A stretch of DNA of 64,000 bases from Spirochaetota bacterium (GTDB taxonomy: Bacteria > Spirochaetota > Spirochaetia > Treponematales > Treponemataceae): assembly GCA_023438065.1 (NCBI GenBank), contig JAEXRH010000008.1, forward strand, positions 186,001 through 250,000, written 5' to 3'. A program made the translations under genes and the position numbers. The notes under the pieces are model-generated. The model was not told where the DNA came from. It did no database searches and was given only the letters and a program-made list of their open reading frames with translations. Each line of letters opens with the position of its first letter. Position 1 is the first letter of the stretch. This document shows positions 15,587 to 24,597 of this stretch, piece after piece.

Positions 15587-17899
15587 TTACCCCTCGGTCT
15601 CCTGTCCCTCTTCGTCGGTTATCGATCTGTTCCTGACGCGGAAACGGCCGATCTCGCCGCTAACGGCGTTGATGCCCTCGCGGTTGTCCTGGCTCAGCGT
15701 GACGACGTCGTTTACTGCCTTGTTGATCTCCCCGGTTCCGATGCCCATCTCGTCGAGCCGGTCTTTCACGGTCTGCGTGATCGCGACGAGTTCGTTCATC
15801 TCGTCGAGGATCGCGCGGCTTCCGGTCGATATCTCTTGCCCGCTCGCGGTGACCACGACGCTTTGCTCGCGCATTCGCGCGAGCGACTCGAGCACTCTCG
15901 CGTTTCCGGTCGATTGCTCTTCCATCGCGAGCCTGATCTGGTTTTGCTGGTCGATGACAGTGCCGATCGAGTCGCGCACGGAGTTGAAGGCCCTTCCCGC
16001 GTCGGTCGACGATAGCGCGACCTGATCGATCGCGTTCTTGAGTCCCTGAAGCTCCTTCGAGATCGATTTCGACTGGAACGAGGCGTTCTCGGCGAGCTTT
16101 CGTATCTCGTCGGCGACGACGGCGAACCCCTTTCCGGAATCGCCCGCGTGCGCGGCCTCGATCGCGGCGTTCATGGCGAGGAGGTTCGTCTGGCTCGCGA
16201 TATTCTTGATGATCGTGTTCGCCGCGGAAAGGCCTTCCGATTGCCGCTCGACGTCCTGTATCCTGTTGACGACGTCGGTGATCTTGGCGAATCCCGTGTC
16301 GGAGGAATCCTTGAGCGCCATGAACTGCTGTCCGTTTTTCTCGAGGGTTTTCGTGACCGACTCGATGTTCGCGACCATCTCCTCCACGCTCGCCGAGCTG
16401 TCCGCGATGTTCTCGCCCTGGCTCGTGATCGTCCCGCTGAGACGATCGATGTTCGCGTGTATTTCCTTGATCGTCGACGTGGTCTCGTTGATGCCCGCGG
16501 CCTGGCTCGTAACCTCTTCCTTGACGCGCTCGATATTCCCGTTGATCTGGTAGACCGCGGCCGAGGTTTCCTCCATGTTCGCCGAGAGTCCGTGCCCCAC
16601 CTTGTTGAGTCGCGCCATGGCATCCCTGATGGCGACGATGATCTCCTCGAGCTTGGCGATGAACTTGTTGAAATCGGCGGAAAGCCGGCCGATTTCGTCG
16701 TCGCTCGCGACCTCTATCCGCTTCGTGAGATCACCCTCGCCCTCGGCTATCTGCTCGAGCGCGGCGCTCGCGAGCGATATCGGCTTGATGATCTTCCGCG
16801 AGAGATAGGTTATGAGCGCGATAATGATCGCGGCCCCGAGGATGAAGATCCCGACGACCCTCAGGATCAGGTATATCGAGCTTTCAAGGGTTTCCCACGT
16901 CGGTACCGAGGCGTCGATGAACCAGGGATCACGGGCGTTCCCGACGGAGATCGGGATGAGCGCCCGAGTGAGGCGCGCGCGATCCCCGGTTGATCGTTCA
17001 TCGATGACGAAGGACTCCCCGGAGACGAGTCTCTCGATGATCTGCCTTCCTCGATCGCCGGTAAAGCGCTTCGCGGGTTTCCCCATCCCGTCTCCGTCCG
17101 GCGAGGCCGCGAGAATTCCCTCGGTCGAAACGAGATCGATGGAGCCCGTTCTGTAGAGACGGACGTTCTCGATCAGTTTGGCGAGCGTGTCGAGGCCGAT
17201 ATCGACGCCGACGACGCCGATAACCCGGCCGTAACGGTTCTTGATCGGGGTGACGATGCTCATGATCCTGATTCCGCTGTCGTCTGCCCTGGTGACGAAA
17301 GGCTCGATGACACGCTCGTTGCCGGATGAGCGGGTGAGGAGGTAATAATCGCCCGCTCCCGGAACGGCATACTCGGCGAGCTTCGTCCGCGCGATCGTCA
17401 CCTGATCGATCGTGGTATCGGTACTCAACGCGGACACGGACGCGTACGCGCCTCCGGAACCGTATTTTCGGTGCCAGTAGGGGATGAATCTTCCCGTCCC
17501 GTCGTGACCGGACGCGTTTCGGTATTGCGCGTCGAGGCCGTCGAAGAGGTCGGGCTCGAAGCACGCCCAAAGACCGTAATAGCCGGGATTCGCGGAAAGG
17601 ATCTGACGCATGAACTCATCGGCGATTTGCCTGCGGTCGCCGTCGGCGAGTCCCGAGATGGTCATGAGCGCCCTCGAGACGAGCCGCCCGCAGGTCATGG
17701 CGTTATCCAGCTCCGTCTTGATCGACATCGCGTTGCTCGTCGCGATCGCCTCGAGATACTGACTCGAGCTTTTTTTCTCGAGAGTGAACACCTCGAGAAG
17801 CACGAAGAACGCGCTCGCCACGAGCACGAGAACCACGGCGCCGCCGATCCGAAGCACGAGTTTGAACGATAACCCTCTGCTCTTCTTTTTACCTGACAT
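15587..17899 (-). CDS. methyl-accepting chemotaxis protein, Cache type
   Basis: A 770-residue chemoreceptor: cytoplasmic start, TM1 (about 17-38), a large periplasmic double-Cache ligand domain (about 40-330; YLLTRSS and VVGVDIGLDTLAKL are typical), TM2 (about 338-360), HAMP, and a cytoplasmic coiled coil with the CheA/CheW-binding hairpin (ASQTNLLAMNAAIEAAHAG). It passes ligand binding to flagellar control. Ligand unknown; double-Cache domains often bind amino acids or carboxylates. AAGGAG precedes ATG 17899. Confidence 0.95.
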   Translation of the reverse strand: MSGKKKSRGLSFKLVLRIGGAVVLVLVASAFFVLLEVFTLEKKSSSQYLEAIATSNAMSIKTELDNAMTCGRLVSRALMTISGLADGDRRQIADEFMRQILSANPGYYGLWACFEPDLFDGLDAQYRNASGHDGTGRFIPYWHRKYGSGGAYASVSALSTDTTIDQVTIARTKLAEYAVPGAGDYYLLTRSSGNERVIEPFVTRADDSGIRIMSIVTPIKNRYGRVIGVVGVDIGLDTLAKLIENVRLYRTGSIDLVSTEGILAASPDGDGMGKPAKRFTGDRGRQIIERLVSGESFVIDERSTGDRARLTRALIPISVGNARDPWFIDASVPTWETLESSIYLILRVVGIFILGAAIIIALITYLSRKIIKPISLASAALEQIAEGEGDLTKRIEVASDDEIGRLSADFNKFIAKLEEIIVAIRDAMARLNKVGHGLSANMEETSAAVYQINGNIERVKEEVTSQAAGINETTSTIKEIHANIDRLSGTITSQGENIADSSASVEEMVANIESVTKTLEKNGQQFMALKDSSDTGFAKITDVVNRIQDVERQSEGLSAANTIIKNIASQTNLLAMNAAIEAAHAGDSGKGFAVVADEIRKLAENASFQSKSISKELQGLKNAIDQVALSSTDAGRAFNSVRDSIGTVIDQQNQIRLAMEEQSTGNARVLESLARMREQSVVVTASGQEISTGSRAILDEMNELVAITQTVKDRLDEMGIGTGEINKAVNDVVTLSQDNREGINAVSGEIGRFRVRNRSITDEEGQETEG

Positions 17900-17939
17900 G
17901 GCGAACTCCTTGCGGCCGGCCATTGGGGCCTCGCAATAA

Positions 17940-17968
17940 ACTATAGGAGTCGGCTAATGCGCTGTCAA
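17940..17968 (-). promoter_or_regulatory. promoter of the MCP gene, embedded in the thiD stop
   Basis: Minus strand TTGACA (17968-17963), 17 bases, TATAGT (17945-17940): near consensus. The -35 contains the thiD stop codon TGA (17967-17965). Confidence 0.75.
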
Positions 17969-18744
17969 ATTCGCCGGTCGTGACGGAGCGGACCGTTTCC
18001 CCTCCCGAGCCCGGGCGCCGCGAGAATCGCCTGCCGGACGTATTCCTTGCCTTCCTTGACCGCCTCGGCGAGGGAAAGACCCCGGGCGAGGTTCGCCGCG
18101 ATCGCGGAGGAGAGTGTACAACCGGTTCCGTGGGTATGCCGGGTGTCGATTCTCGCCGAACGGTACCAGAACTCCTCCCCGTCGACGAGAAGGAGGTCGT
18201 CCGCCGCGTCCTCGAGATGCCCGCCCTTGAGGAGTACCCCTCCGGGGGTGAACGAGGAAAGCGTTCTCGCTGCCCTCGACATCCCGTCACGGTCCGTGAT
18301 CGCGATTCCCGTGAGCGCCTCGGCTTCCGGTATGTTCGGCGTGACGAGGCGCGCGCGCGGGAAGAGCAGGGCCATGAGCGCCCGTTCTCCTCCCTCGTCG
18401 AGGAGCCGCCTGCCGCTCGACGAGACCATCACGGTATCGACGACGACGTTGCGGGCTCCTGCGCGCGAAAGGGTTTCGGCGACGGCCCGCGCGGCGGTGG
18501 CGTCGGGAATCATCCCGATCTTCACCGCGTCCGGGAAGATATCGGCGAAAACCGCGTCGAGCTGGCTCGCGACAAGCGGTACCGCGACCGGCTCGACCGC
18601 GAAAACCCCGAGGGTGTTCTGCGCGGTAATCGCCGTGATCGCGGCCATACCGTAGACCCCGTGCGCGGCAAAGGTCTTGAGGTCCGCCTGGATTCCCGCG
18701 CCGCCCGAGGGATCGCTCCCCGCGATCGAGAGCGCCGTTTTCAT
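17965..18744 (-). CDS. thiD: hydroxymethylpyrimidine/phosphomethylpyrimidine kinase
   Basis: A 259-residue kinase that phosphorylates HMP to HMP-P and HMP-PP for thiamine synthesis. Family blocks: SIAGSDPSGGAGIQADLKTF at the N-terminus, MVSSSG, TPNIPEAEAL, LLKGGH and the C-terminal DTRHTHGTGCTLSSAIAA catalytic anion hole. Last gene of the thi operon; its start overlaps the thiE stop by 4 bases, which suggests translational coupling. Confidence 0.96.
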   Translation of the reverse strand: MKTALSIAGSDPSGGAGIQADLKTFAAHGVYGMAAITAITAQNTLGVFAVEPVAVPLVASQLDAVFADIFPDAVKIGMIPDATAARAVAETLSRAGARNVVVDTVMVSSSGRRLLDEGGERALMALLFPRARLVTPNIPEAEALTGIAITDRDGMSRAARTLSSFTPGGVLLKGGHLEDAADDLLLVDGEEFWYRSARIDTRHTHGTGCTLSSAIAANLARGLSLAEAVKEGKEYVRQAILAAPGLGRGNGPLRHDRRI

Positions 18745-19436
18745 CGCGCGTCCCCGGTCGCCCGCCTCGCGGCGACAAGCGAGGCGGCCAGAAAGAGCTC
18801 GCCCGTCGCCTCGCGAACGCGGCCGGGATCGGCGAAGATCGCGGATATCGCGGCGATTCCCGCGAGACCGAGGCCCGTAAGGCCCCCGGCGTTCTCCGCC
18901 GTGATCCCGCCGATGGCGATTGACGGGATCGGGACCGATTCCGCGATCTCGCGCAGCGTTTCCCTCGAAAGGACTGACGCGTCGGCTTTCGAACCCGTCG
19001 GGAAGGCCGCTCCGAGGCCGATATAGTCGGCTCCCGCGCGCCAGGCGTCGATCGCCTCCCTGACCGTGTGGACCGATACCCCGAGTATCGCGCGGGACCC
19101 GAGAACCTTCCGTACCGTCGCGGGATCGCCGTCGTCCTGCCCGACGTGGAGTCCGTCGGCGCCCGAGGCGAGCGCGACCTCGAGGGAATCGTTGACGATG
19201 AGCGGAACGCCTCGCGCCGAGGTTATCCCTAAAAGCTTTCTCGCGAGGGCGATATACTCCGCCGCGGGAAGCCCTTTTTCGCGGAGCTGGATCATCGTCG
19301 CGCCGCCATCGATCGCGGCGGCGACCTGATCCCCGAGGGTACGTCGTCCCGTTTCGCGCGGTGTCTCGATCCAGCGGCGGTCGGTGACCGCGCAGAGCAT
19401 GAGCGACCTCGCGAGCCCGTCTCGGTCAAAGGGCAT
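18741..19436 (-). CDS. thiE: thiamine-phosphate synthase
   Basis: A 231-residue TIM-barrel enzyme joining HMP-PP and thiazole phosphate to thiamine phosphate. Visible blocks: QLREKGL, LIVNDSLEVALASGADGLHVGQDD, GVSVHT, YIGLGAAFPTGSKADA and the phosphate loop AIGGI. Length normal. Overlaps thiM upstream by 11 bases and thiD downstream by 4. Confidence 0.96.
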   Translation of the reverse strand: MPFDRDGLARSLMLCAVTDRRWIETPRETGRRTLGDQVAAAIDGGATMIQLREKGLPAAEYIALARKLLGITSARGVPLIVNDSLEVALASGADGLHVGQDDGDPATVRKVLGSRAILGVSVHTVREAIDAWRAGADYIGLGAAFPTGSKADASVLSRETLREIAESVPIPSIAIGGITAENAGGLTGLGLAGIAAISAIFADPGRVREATGELFLAASLVAARRATGDAR

Positions 19437-20286
19437 CGATCTTCATCCCCCGGGAAACGGCCCGCGAGTCGAGTCCGGAAAGCGCGTCGATGAGCGCGGC
19501 GCGGAAGCTTCCGGTACCGAGCCGTTTCGCCCTCCTTGCCGCGCGCTCCCCGGCGAGTCCCATGCCGCAGAGCGCGGCGGCCGTCGTCTCGAGAAACCGC
19601 GCGTCCCTCGCCGCGCTCGCGGCCGAACCCGCGTAGGCGCCGATGACGGCTGAGAGCATGCAGCCCGATCCCGTGATCTCTCCCATGAGCGGGTGACCGT
19701 TCCTGACCGCGAAGGTCCGCGCGCCATCGGTGACGATGTCCGTCGCGCCCGTGATGGCGACGACGGCCCCCGTCTTTCGCGCGAAGGCCTCGGCGGCCTT
19801 TCGTATGCCCGCGACGGACGACGAGTCCTCCGCGCACGCGTCGACCCCGCGCGTCGAGCCCGTGCCGGTCGCGAGCACCCGGATCTCCGAGGCGTTCCCG
19901 CGTATCACCGCGAACGGGATTTTCCCGACGAGCGACAGGGCCGTCTCCGTCCTGAGCCTCGAGGCCCCGACGCCGACCGGATCGAGCACGACGGGGATAC
20001 CCCGCCGCGCGGCCTCTGCTCCTGCGATCTCCATCGACTTGACGGTTCTCGCGTTGAGGGTCCCGATGTTGATGACGAGCGCTCCCGCGATCGCGGCGAT
20101 CTCGGCCGCCTCGGCCTCGTCGTCCGCCATGACCGGCGAGCCCCCGACGGCGAGGAGCGCGTTCGCGCAATCGTTGACGGTGACGTAGTTCGTGATGCAG
20201 TGGACGAGGGGACGGGTCGCGCGAAGCTCGTCGATCGCCCTCGCGATGGAGGCCGCGACCGGTTTGTCGATTTTTCTAGATGGCAT
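19426..20286 (-). CDS. thiM: hydroxyethylthiazole kinase
   Basis: A 286-residue kinase that phosphorylates the salvaged thiazole alcohol. Blocks: PLVHCITNYVTVNDCANALLA, GGSPVMADD, LDPVGVGAS, IRGNASEI and GEITGSGCMLSAVIGA. It overlaps thiC by 11 bases and thiE by 11. Its presence with no thiG, thiH, thiS or thiF nearby suggests that thiazole is salvaged, or made by genes elsewhere. Confidence 0.95.
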   Translation of the reverse strand: MPSRKIDKPVAASIARAIDELRATRPLVHCITNYVTVNDCANALLAVGGSPVMADDEAEAAEIAAIAGALVINIGTLNARTVKSMEIAGAEAARRGIPVVLDPVGVGASRLRTETALSLVGKIPFAVIRGNASEIRVLATGTGSTRGVDACAEDSSSVAGIRKAAEAFARKTGAVVAITGATDIVTDGARTFAVRNGHPLMGEITGSGCMLSAVIGAYAGSAASAARDARFLETTAAALCGMGLAGERAARRAKRLGTGSFRAALIDALSGLDSRAVSRGMKIDAL

Positions 20287-21574
20287 CCACTTCTTCTCCT
20301 TTCAGTATCTTGTTGACGTTTCTCACGGCGCACATCTTGCCGCACATCGTGCACGAGTCCTCGATTTCCGGCTTCGACTCGGCGCGATATCGGCGCGCCT
20401 TCGCGGGATCGATCGCGAGCGAGAACATTCTGTCCCAGTCGAGGTCTCGTCTCGCCTCGCTCATCGCGCGGTCCCAGTCCCGCGCGCCGGGTATTCCCTT
20501 CGCGAGGTCGGCCGCGTGGGCCGCGATGCGCGACGCGATGATCCCCTCGCGCATGTCGTCGATGGTAGGGAGCCTGAGGTGCTCGGCCGGGGTCACGTAG
20601 CAGAGGAAGGCGGCGCCCGAGGACGCGGCAATCGCCCCGCCGATGGCCGAGGTGATGTGGTCGTAGCCCGGCGCGACGTCGGTGACGAGCGGGCCGAGCA
20701 CGTAGAACGGCGCGTCGTCGCAGAGCCGGCGCTCGAGCTCCATGTTCGCGGCGATCTCGTCGAGCGCCATGTGACCGGGACCTTCGATGATGACCTGGAC
20801 GCCTCGTTCGCGCGCGCGTTTGGCGAGCGCGCCGAGGCGCATGAGCTCGGCGATCTGGGCGGAGTCGGTCGAGTCCGCGATCGAGCCGGGCCGGCACGCG
20901 TCCCCGAGGCTCAACGTGACCTCGTGCTCGCGGCAGATATCGAGGATCTCGTCGAAGCGCTCGTAGAAGGGGTTTTCCTTGCCGGTCATCGCCATCCACG
21001 CGAAAAGGAGCGATCCCCCGCGCGACACGATCCCGGTCAGGCGGTTGTCTCTCCCGACGAGCGAGGCTGTCTCCCGCGTTATTCCCGAGTGAATCGTCTG
21101 GAAGTCGACGCCGTCCTCGGCGTGCGCGCGCGCGACCGCGATCCATTCGTCGCTCGTGATCTCGCGGAGCGGTTTCGCGTATCGCACGACCGCGTCGTAG
21201 GCGGGAACGGTCCCGATCATCGCGGTCGATTCCGCGACGAGCCGTCTCCTGAAGGTCCCCGTGTCGCCCGCCGAGCTCAGGTCCATGATTGCGTCGGCCC
21301 CGAGGGCGATCGCCTCGCGGACTTTCTCCATTTCGGAGCCGTGATCGCTCTCGTCGCGCGAGACCCCGAGATTCACGTTGATCTTCGTCTTGAGCGTTCG
21401 CCCGACCGCCCTCGGATCGAGCGCCCGATGCGCCCTGTTCGCGGGTACCGCCGCGTGCCCGCGCGCGACCAGGGCCGCGAGCCGCTCGGGCTCGATCCCC
21501 TCGTGCTCCGCGGCCGCGCGTACTTCGCGCGTGACCGTGCCTGCTTTCGCCATCTCCATCTGCGTGTGGACCAT
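20276..21574 (-). CDS. thiC: phosphomethylpyrimidine synthase
   Basis: A 432-residue radical SAM enzyme that rearranges aminoimidazole ribotide to HMP-P. It is the short form, without the long N-terminal domain of the E. coli type. The C-terminal CxxCxxxxC cluster motif (CTMCGKMC) binds the 4Fe-4S cluster; IEGPGHMALDEI and PLVTDVAPGYDHI are classical ThiC blocks. ATG 21574 has AAGGGGG 4-5 bases upstream. First gene of the operon, behind a TPP riboswitch and terminator. Confidence 0.97.
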   Translation of the reverse strand: MVHTQMEMAKAGTVTREVRAAAEHEGIEPERLAALVARGHAAVPANRAHRALDPRAVGRTLKTKINVNLGVSRDESDHGSEMEKVREAIALGADAIMDLSSAGDTGTFRRRLVAESTAMIGTVPAYDAVVRYAKPLREITSDEWIAVARAHAEDGVDFQTIHSGITRETASLVGRDNRLTGIVSRGGSLLFAWMAMTGKENPFYERFDEILDICREHEVTLSLGDACRPGSIADSTDSAQIAELMRLGALAKRARERGVQVIIEGPGHMALDEIAANMELERRLCDDAPFYVLGPLVTDVAPGYDHITSAIGGAIAASSGAAFLCYVTPAEHLRLPTIDDMREGIIASRIAAHAADLAKGIPGARDWDRAMSEARRDLDWDRMFSLAIDPAKARRYRAESKPEIEDSCTMCGKMCAVRNVNKILKGEEVDAI

Positions 21575-21662
21575 CGTTCCCCCTTGCATGCCGTCAGCGG
21601 CGCGGGGTGGAACGGAAGAAGGGTTTTTTCGCGCGCTCCGCCGGCGCGAGGGGGTGGTTACG

Positions 21663-21690
21663 AAAACGCCCCTCCGTCGGCGGAGAGGCG
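21663..21690 (-). terminator. intrinsic terminator of the TPP riboswitch
   Basis: On the minus strand a 10-bp stem (CGCCTCTCCG with CGGAGGGGCG, loop CCGA; 21690-21667) is followed by TTTT (21666-21663). It lies between aptamer and thiC, so TPP binding would stop transcription before thiC. Confidence 0.85.
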
Positions 21691-21725
21691 CGTCTAATCG
21701 AGCGCTTTGCGATCGATGATAGAGT

Positions 21726-21800
21726 GCTTCCCTACGCCAGTGTTAACTGACAGGTTCCAAGGGTCAGGTTTTAACCTTCTCAACCGTGAGGTTCCCCCGC
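21726..21800 (-). ncRNA. TPP riboswitch (THI element)
   Basis: The minus strand shows the conserved aptamer blocks: CGGGGG, the GGTTGAGA-type pyrimidine-sensor region, ACCTGACCCTTGGAACCTG, and CACTGGCGTAGGGAAGC at the 3' end. It lies 150 bases upstream of thiC in the right orientation and is followed by an intrinsic terminator. Turns the thiamine operon off when thiamine pyrophosphate is plentiful. Confidence 0.94.
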
Positions 21801-21829
21801 AATCTGAATGAACGGAATGTCTTGCCCCG

Positions 21830-21859
21830 GTTATAGCACGCCTGGCGCGCCCGTGTAAA
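21830..21859 (-). promoter_or_regulatory. promoter of the thiCMED operon
   Basis: Minus strand TTTACA (21859-21854), 18 bases, TATAAC (21835-21830), about 30 bases upstream of the riboswitch. Confidence 0.6.
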
Positions 21860-21886
21860 GCGCCTCAGACCGCGCAGGGTCTCCCG

Positions 21887-23224
21887 TCAGCTCGGCTTGT
21901 GTCCGGACCTCCGCGCGAACCAGAGGAGGAAGGCGACCGCCGGTATCGCCGCGATCGCGATCCAGTTACCCGAGGCGAGGTAGGCGAGCCAGCCGCGGAG
22001 GACGTTCCCGCCGTCGAGGAAGCTCGTGAAGACGCCCGAGTATCCTTCGACGCGGTAGTTCGCGTTCGCGGCCATACGGGTGAAAAGCGGGGCGAGGGCG
22101 CTCGCGAAGTAGAGGTTCCCGATCACGACCGGGATCCCGACGAGGAATGCGCGCACGACGTTTCCGTTCGTCGCGAGGGCGATCATCGCGACCGGCACGG
22201 TGAGGTTGGTGAGGTCGCCGAGCGGTATGAAGGTCACTCCCGGGAGGACGAAGGCCAGGACGATCGACACCGGGATGAGGAGGATCGTCGTCACCATGAC
22301 CGAGGGCATGCCGAAGAGGACCGCGACGTCGAGACCGATGAAGGTCGCCCCCATCTTGGGGAACCTCCGGTTGATGAAGTCCTTCATCCCCTCGGAAACC
22401 GGGATGAGCGCCGAGCCGAGGATCCCGCACATCACCGGGAGGATGTAGATGACGCCCGCGAAGCTCACGGCGAGCTCGGCCGTCGCCTTGAAGGAATAGC
22501 CGCCCGCGATCCCGAGTCCCGCGCCGAGGATGAGGCCGAGAATCATCGGCTCCCCGAGGAGCCCGAGCTTTTCCTTGATCCGCTCGGGGTTCGCGTCGAG
22601 CTTCCTGAGGCCCGGAACGAGGTCGATGAGGGCGTTCGCCGCGACGCCGATCGGGTAATAGGCGAGGCCCGACAGGTGCGGGATGCAGATCCCGGTCATG
22701 CCCGAAAGTCCGTTCGCCCGTTCCGCGCTCCAGTCGGAGATCTTCAGGACGAGGAGGAAGGCGAGAAGCCCGAAGCCGATCGCGATCCAGTCGTTCCCGG
22801 TGATCGCGAAGACGGTCGCCGAGACGACGATCACGTGCCAGTAGTTCCAGATGTCGATGTCGACCGTCCTCGTTTTCTTGAGGACGAGGAGGGCCGCGTT
22901 GACTCCCAGGAAGAGCACGAGGAGGACGGGCGCGAGGTGAAACTGCCAGGCGATCACCGAAAGGGGTATCCAGCCCGTGTCGAGCACGGAGAAGCTCAGC
23001 CCCGACCGCGCGACGAGGGCCTTGATCGCCGGGGTCACGATGCCGACGTAGAAGCCGAAGGTCATGAAGATGCCGATGAAGCCGATGCCGAGGGTGAGCG
23101 CCGATTTCAGCGCGACCTTCGGTTTAATGCCGAAGGCGGAGGCGAGGACGAAGATGATGACCGGAAGAAGGACGTAGACCTTGAATGAGAGAAGATACAT
23201 GATCGCGGCGTTGAATCGTTCCAT
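21887..23224 (-). CDS. PTS EIIC component, galactitol (GatC/SgcC) family
   Basis: A 445-residue integral membrane protein with about ten or more hydrophobic segments, matching the EIIC-GAT family across its length (FNAAIMYLLSFKVYVLLPVIIF start, GYSGVFTSFLDGGN near the end). EIIC is the sugar channel and needs EIIB and EIIA for phosphate transfer; neither is encoded nearby, so it either uses distant partners or acts without them. AAGGAAGGG precedes the ATG. Confidence 0.9.
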   Translation of the reverse strand: MERFNAAIMYLLSFKVYVLLPVIIFVLASAFGIKPKVALKSALTLGIGFIGIFMTFGFYVGIVTPAIKALVARSGLSFSVLDTGWIPLSVIAWQFHLAPVLLVLFLGVNAALLVLKKTRTVDIDIWNYWHVIVVSATVFAITGNDWIAIGFGLLAFLLVLKISDWSAERANGLSGMTGICIPHLSGLAYYPIGVAANALIDLVPGLRKLDANPERIKEKLGLLGEPMILGLILGAGLGIAGGYSFKATAELAVSFAGVIYILPVMCGILGSALIPVSEGMKDFINRRFPKMGATFIGLDVAVLFGMPSVMVTTILLIPVSIVLAFVLPGVTFIPLGDLTNLTVPVAMIALATNGNVVRAFLVGIPVVIGNLYFASALAPLFTRMAANANYRVEGYSGVFTSFLDGGNVLRGWLAYLASGNWIAIAAIPAVAFLLWFARRSGHKPS

Positions 23225-23262
23225 AACCCTTCCTTTATGCTCGTATTTCCCGTAGGGGATTT

Positions 23263-23291
23263 ACTCTATCCTAATTAGTTTCCCTTGTCAA
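23263..23291 (-). promoter_or_regulatory. promoter of the EIIC gene
   Basis: Minus strand TTGACA (23291-23286), 17 bases, TAGAGT (23268-23263). The -35 shares bases with the -35 of the divergent promoter. Confidence 0.6.
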
Positions 23292-23313
23292 ATAATATAA
23301 TATCGGAGATACT
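23285..23313 (+). promoter_or_regulatory. promoter of the alcohol dehydrogenase gene
   Basis: TTGTCA (23285-23290), 17 bases, GATACT (23308-23313). Overlaps the opposite -35 by 5 bases. Confidence 0.5.
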
Positions 23314-23342
23314 ACTTATAGAGAGAAGGAGACGCACAGAAC

Positions 23343-24512
23343 ATGGACAATTTTATTTTTCACAACCCTACCAAGATTATATTCGGAAAGGATACCGAAC
23401 GCGAGGCCGGCGCCGAGATAAAGCCGTACGCGACGAAGGTTCTCCTCCATTTCGGCGGCGGAAGCGTCGTGAAATCGGGCCTGCTCGACTGCGTGCGGGC
23501 GTCGCTCAAGGCTTCCGGCGTCGACGCCGTCGAGCTCGGCGGCGTCGAGCCGAACCCGCGCGTCGCGCTCGTCCGCAAGGGGATCGAGCTTTGCCGGAAG
23601 GAGGGGATCGACTTCATCCTCGCCGTCGGCGGCGGCTCGGTCATCGACTCCGCGAAGGCGATCGCGGTCGGCGTGCCCTACTCGGGCGACGTGTGGGACT
23701 TCTACGAGTACACGTGCGCGCCCCAGAAAGCGCTCGACGTCGGTGTCGTCCTCACGATACCGGCGGCGGGGAGCGAGTCGAGCAACAGCTCGGTCATATC
23801 GAATCCCGAGCTCGCGCTCAAGCGCGGCCTCACGAACGATCTTCTGAGACCCCGCTTCGCGATCATGAATCCCGAGCTCACCTATACCCTTCCCGCGTAC
23901 CAGACCGCGTGCGGCGCGGCCGACATCATGGCGCACATCATGGAACGCTACTTCACGAACACGCGCGACGTCGAGTTCACCGACCGCCTGTGCGAGGCGA
24001 CGCTTCGCACGATAATCGCGAACGTGCCGCGCGCCCTCGCGAATCCCGCGGACTACGCCTCCCGCGCCGAGATCATGTGGGCCGGCTGCGTCGCGCACAA
24101 CGACCTGCTGAGCACCGGCCGCGTCGGGGATTGGGGCTCGCACGGAATCGAGCACGAGATCAGCGCGATCTACGACGTCGCGCACGGCGCGGGTCTCGCC
24201 GTCGTCTTCCCCTCGTGGATGCGCCATGTCCGCAAGCACGACCTCGCCCGCTTCGCCCGGTTCGCGACCCGCGTGTGGGACGTCGAGCCCGATTTCAACG
24301 ACCTTGAGCGGACCGCGCTCGAGGGCATCGCGCGCCTCGAGACCTTCTTCCGCTCGATCGGGCTGCCCGTCCGCCTTTCGCAGATGAACGTCGGCGGTGA
24401 GAGAATACCCGAGATGGCGAAGAAATGCGTGGTGAAGGGAAACGGTTTTACCGGGAATTTCGTCAGGCTCGACGAGTCGGCCGTCCGCGCGATCCTCGAG
24501 GCCGCGCGATAA
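23343..24512 (+). CDS. iron-containing alcohol dehydrogenase (BDH/YqhD type)
   Basis: A 389-residue NAD(P)H-dependent oxidoreductase of the group III ADH family. GGGSVIDSAK at 96-105 binds the cofactor; metal ligands come from ADIMAH, SHGIEHEIS and HGAGLAVVFP. Closest in pattern to butanol dehydrogenase/YqhD, which reduce aldehydes, consistent with fermentation or aldehyde detoxification. AAGGAG lies about 10 bases upstream of the ATG. Divergent from the EIIC gene. Confidence 0.94.
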   Translation: MDNFIFHNPTKIIFGKDTEREAGAEIKPYATKVLLHFGGGSVVKSGLLDCVRASLKASGVDAVELGGVEPNPRVALVRKGIELCRKEGIDFILAVGGGSVIDSAKAIAVGVPYSGDVWDFYEYTCAPQKALDVGVVLTIPAAGSESSNSSVISNPELALKRGLTNDLLRPRFAIMNPELTYTLPAYQTACGAADIMAHIMERYFTNTRDVEFTDRLCEATLRTIIANVPRALANPADYASRAEIMWAGCVAHNDLLSTGRVGDWGSHGIEHEISAIYDVAHGAGLAVVFPSWMRHVRKHDLARFARFATRVWDVEPDFNDLERTALEGIARLETFFRSIGLPVRLSQMNVGGERIPEMAKKCVVKGNGFTGNFVRLDESAVRAILEAAR

Positions 24513-24545
24513 CCGCGAGCCTGCGCGGCGGCGCGAGTTCGGGGG

Positions 24546-24570
24546 GATCCGCGCGTCGACCGCGCGGATC
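24546..24570. terminator. perfect GC-rich hairpin between convergent genes
   Basis: GATCCGCGCG (24546-24555), loop TCGAC, CGCGCGGATC (24561-24570). No T-tract follows on either strand. Between the 3' ends of the ADH and soluble MCP genes. Confidence 0.5.
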
Positions 24571-24597
24571 GGGACGTCGACGGTGAGCCCGCCGCCT

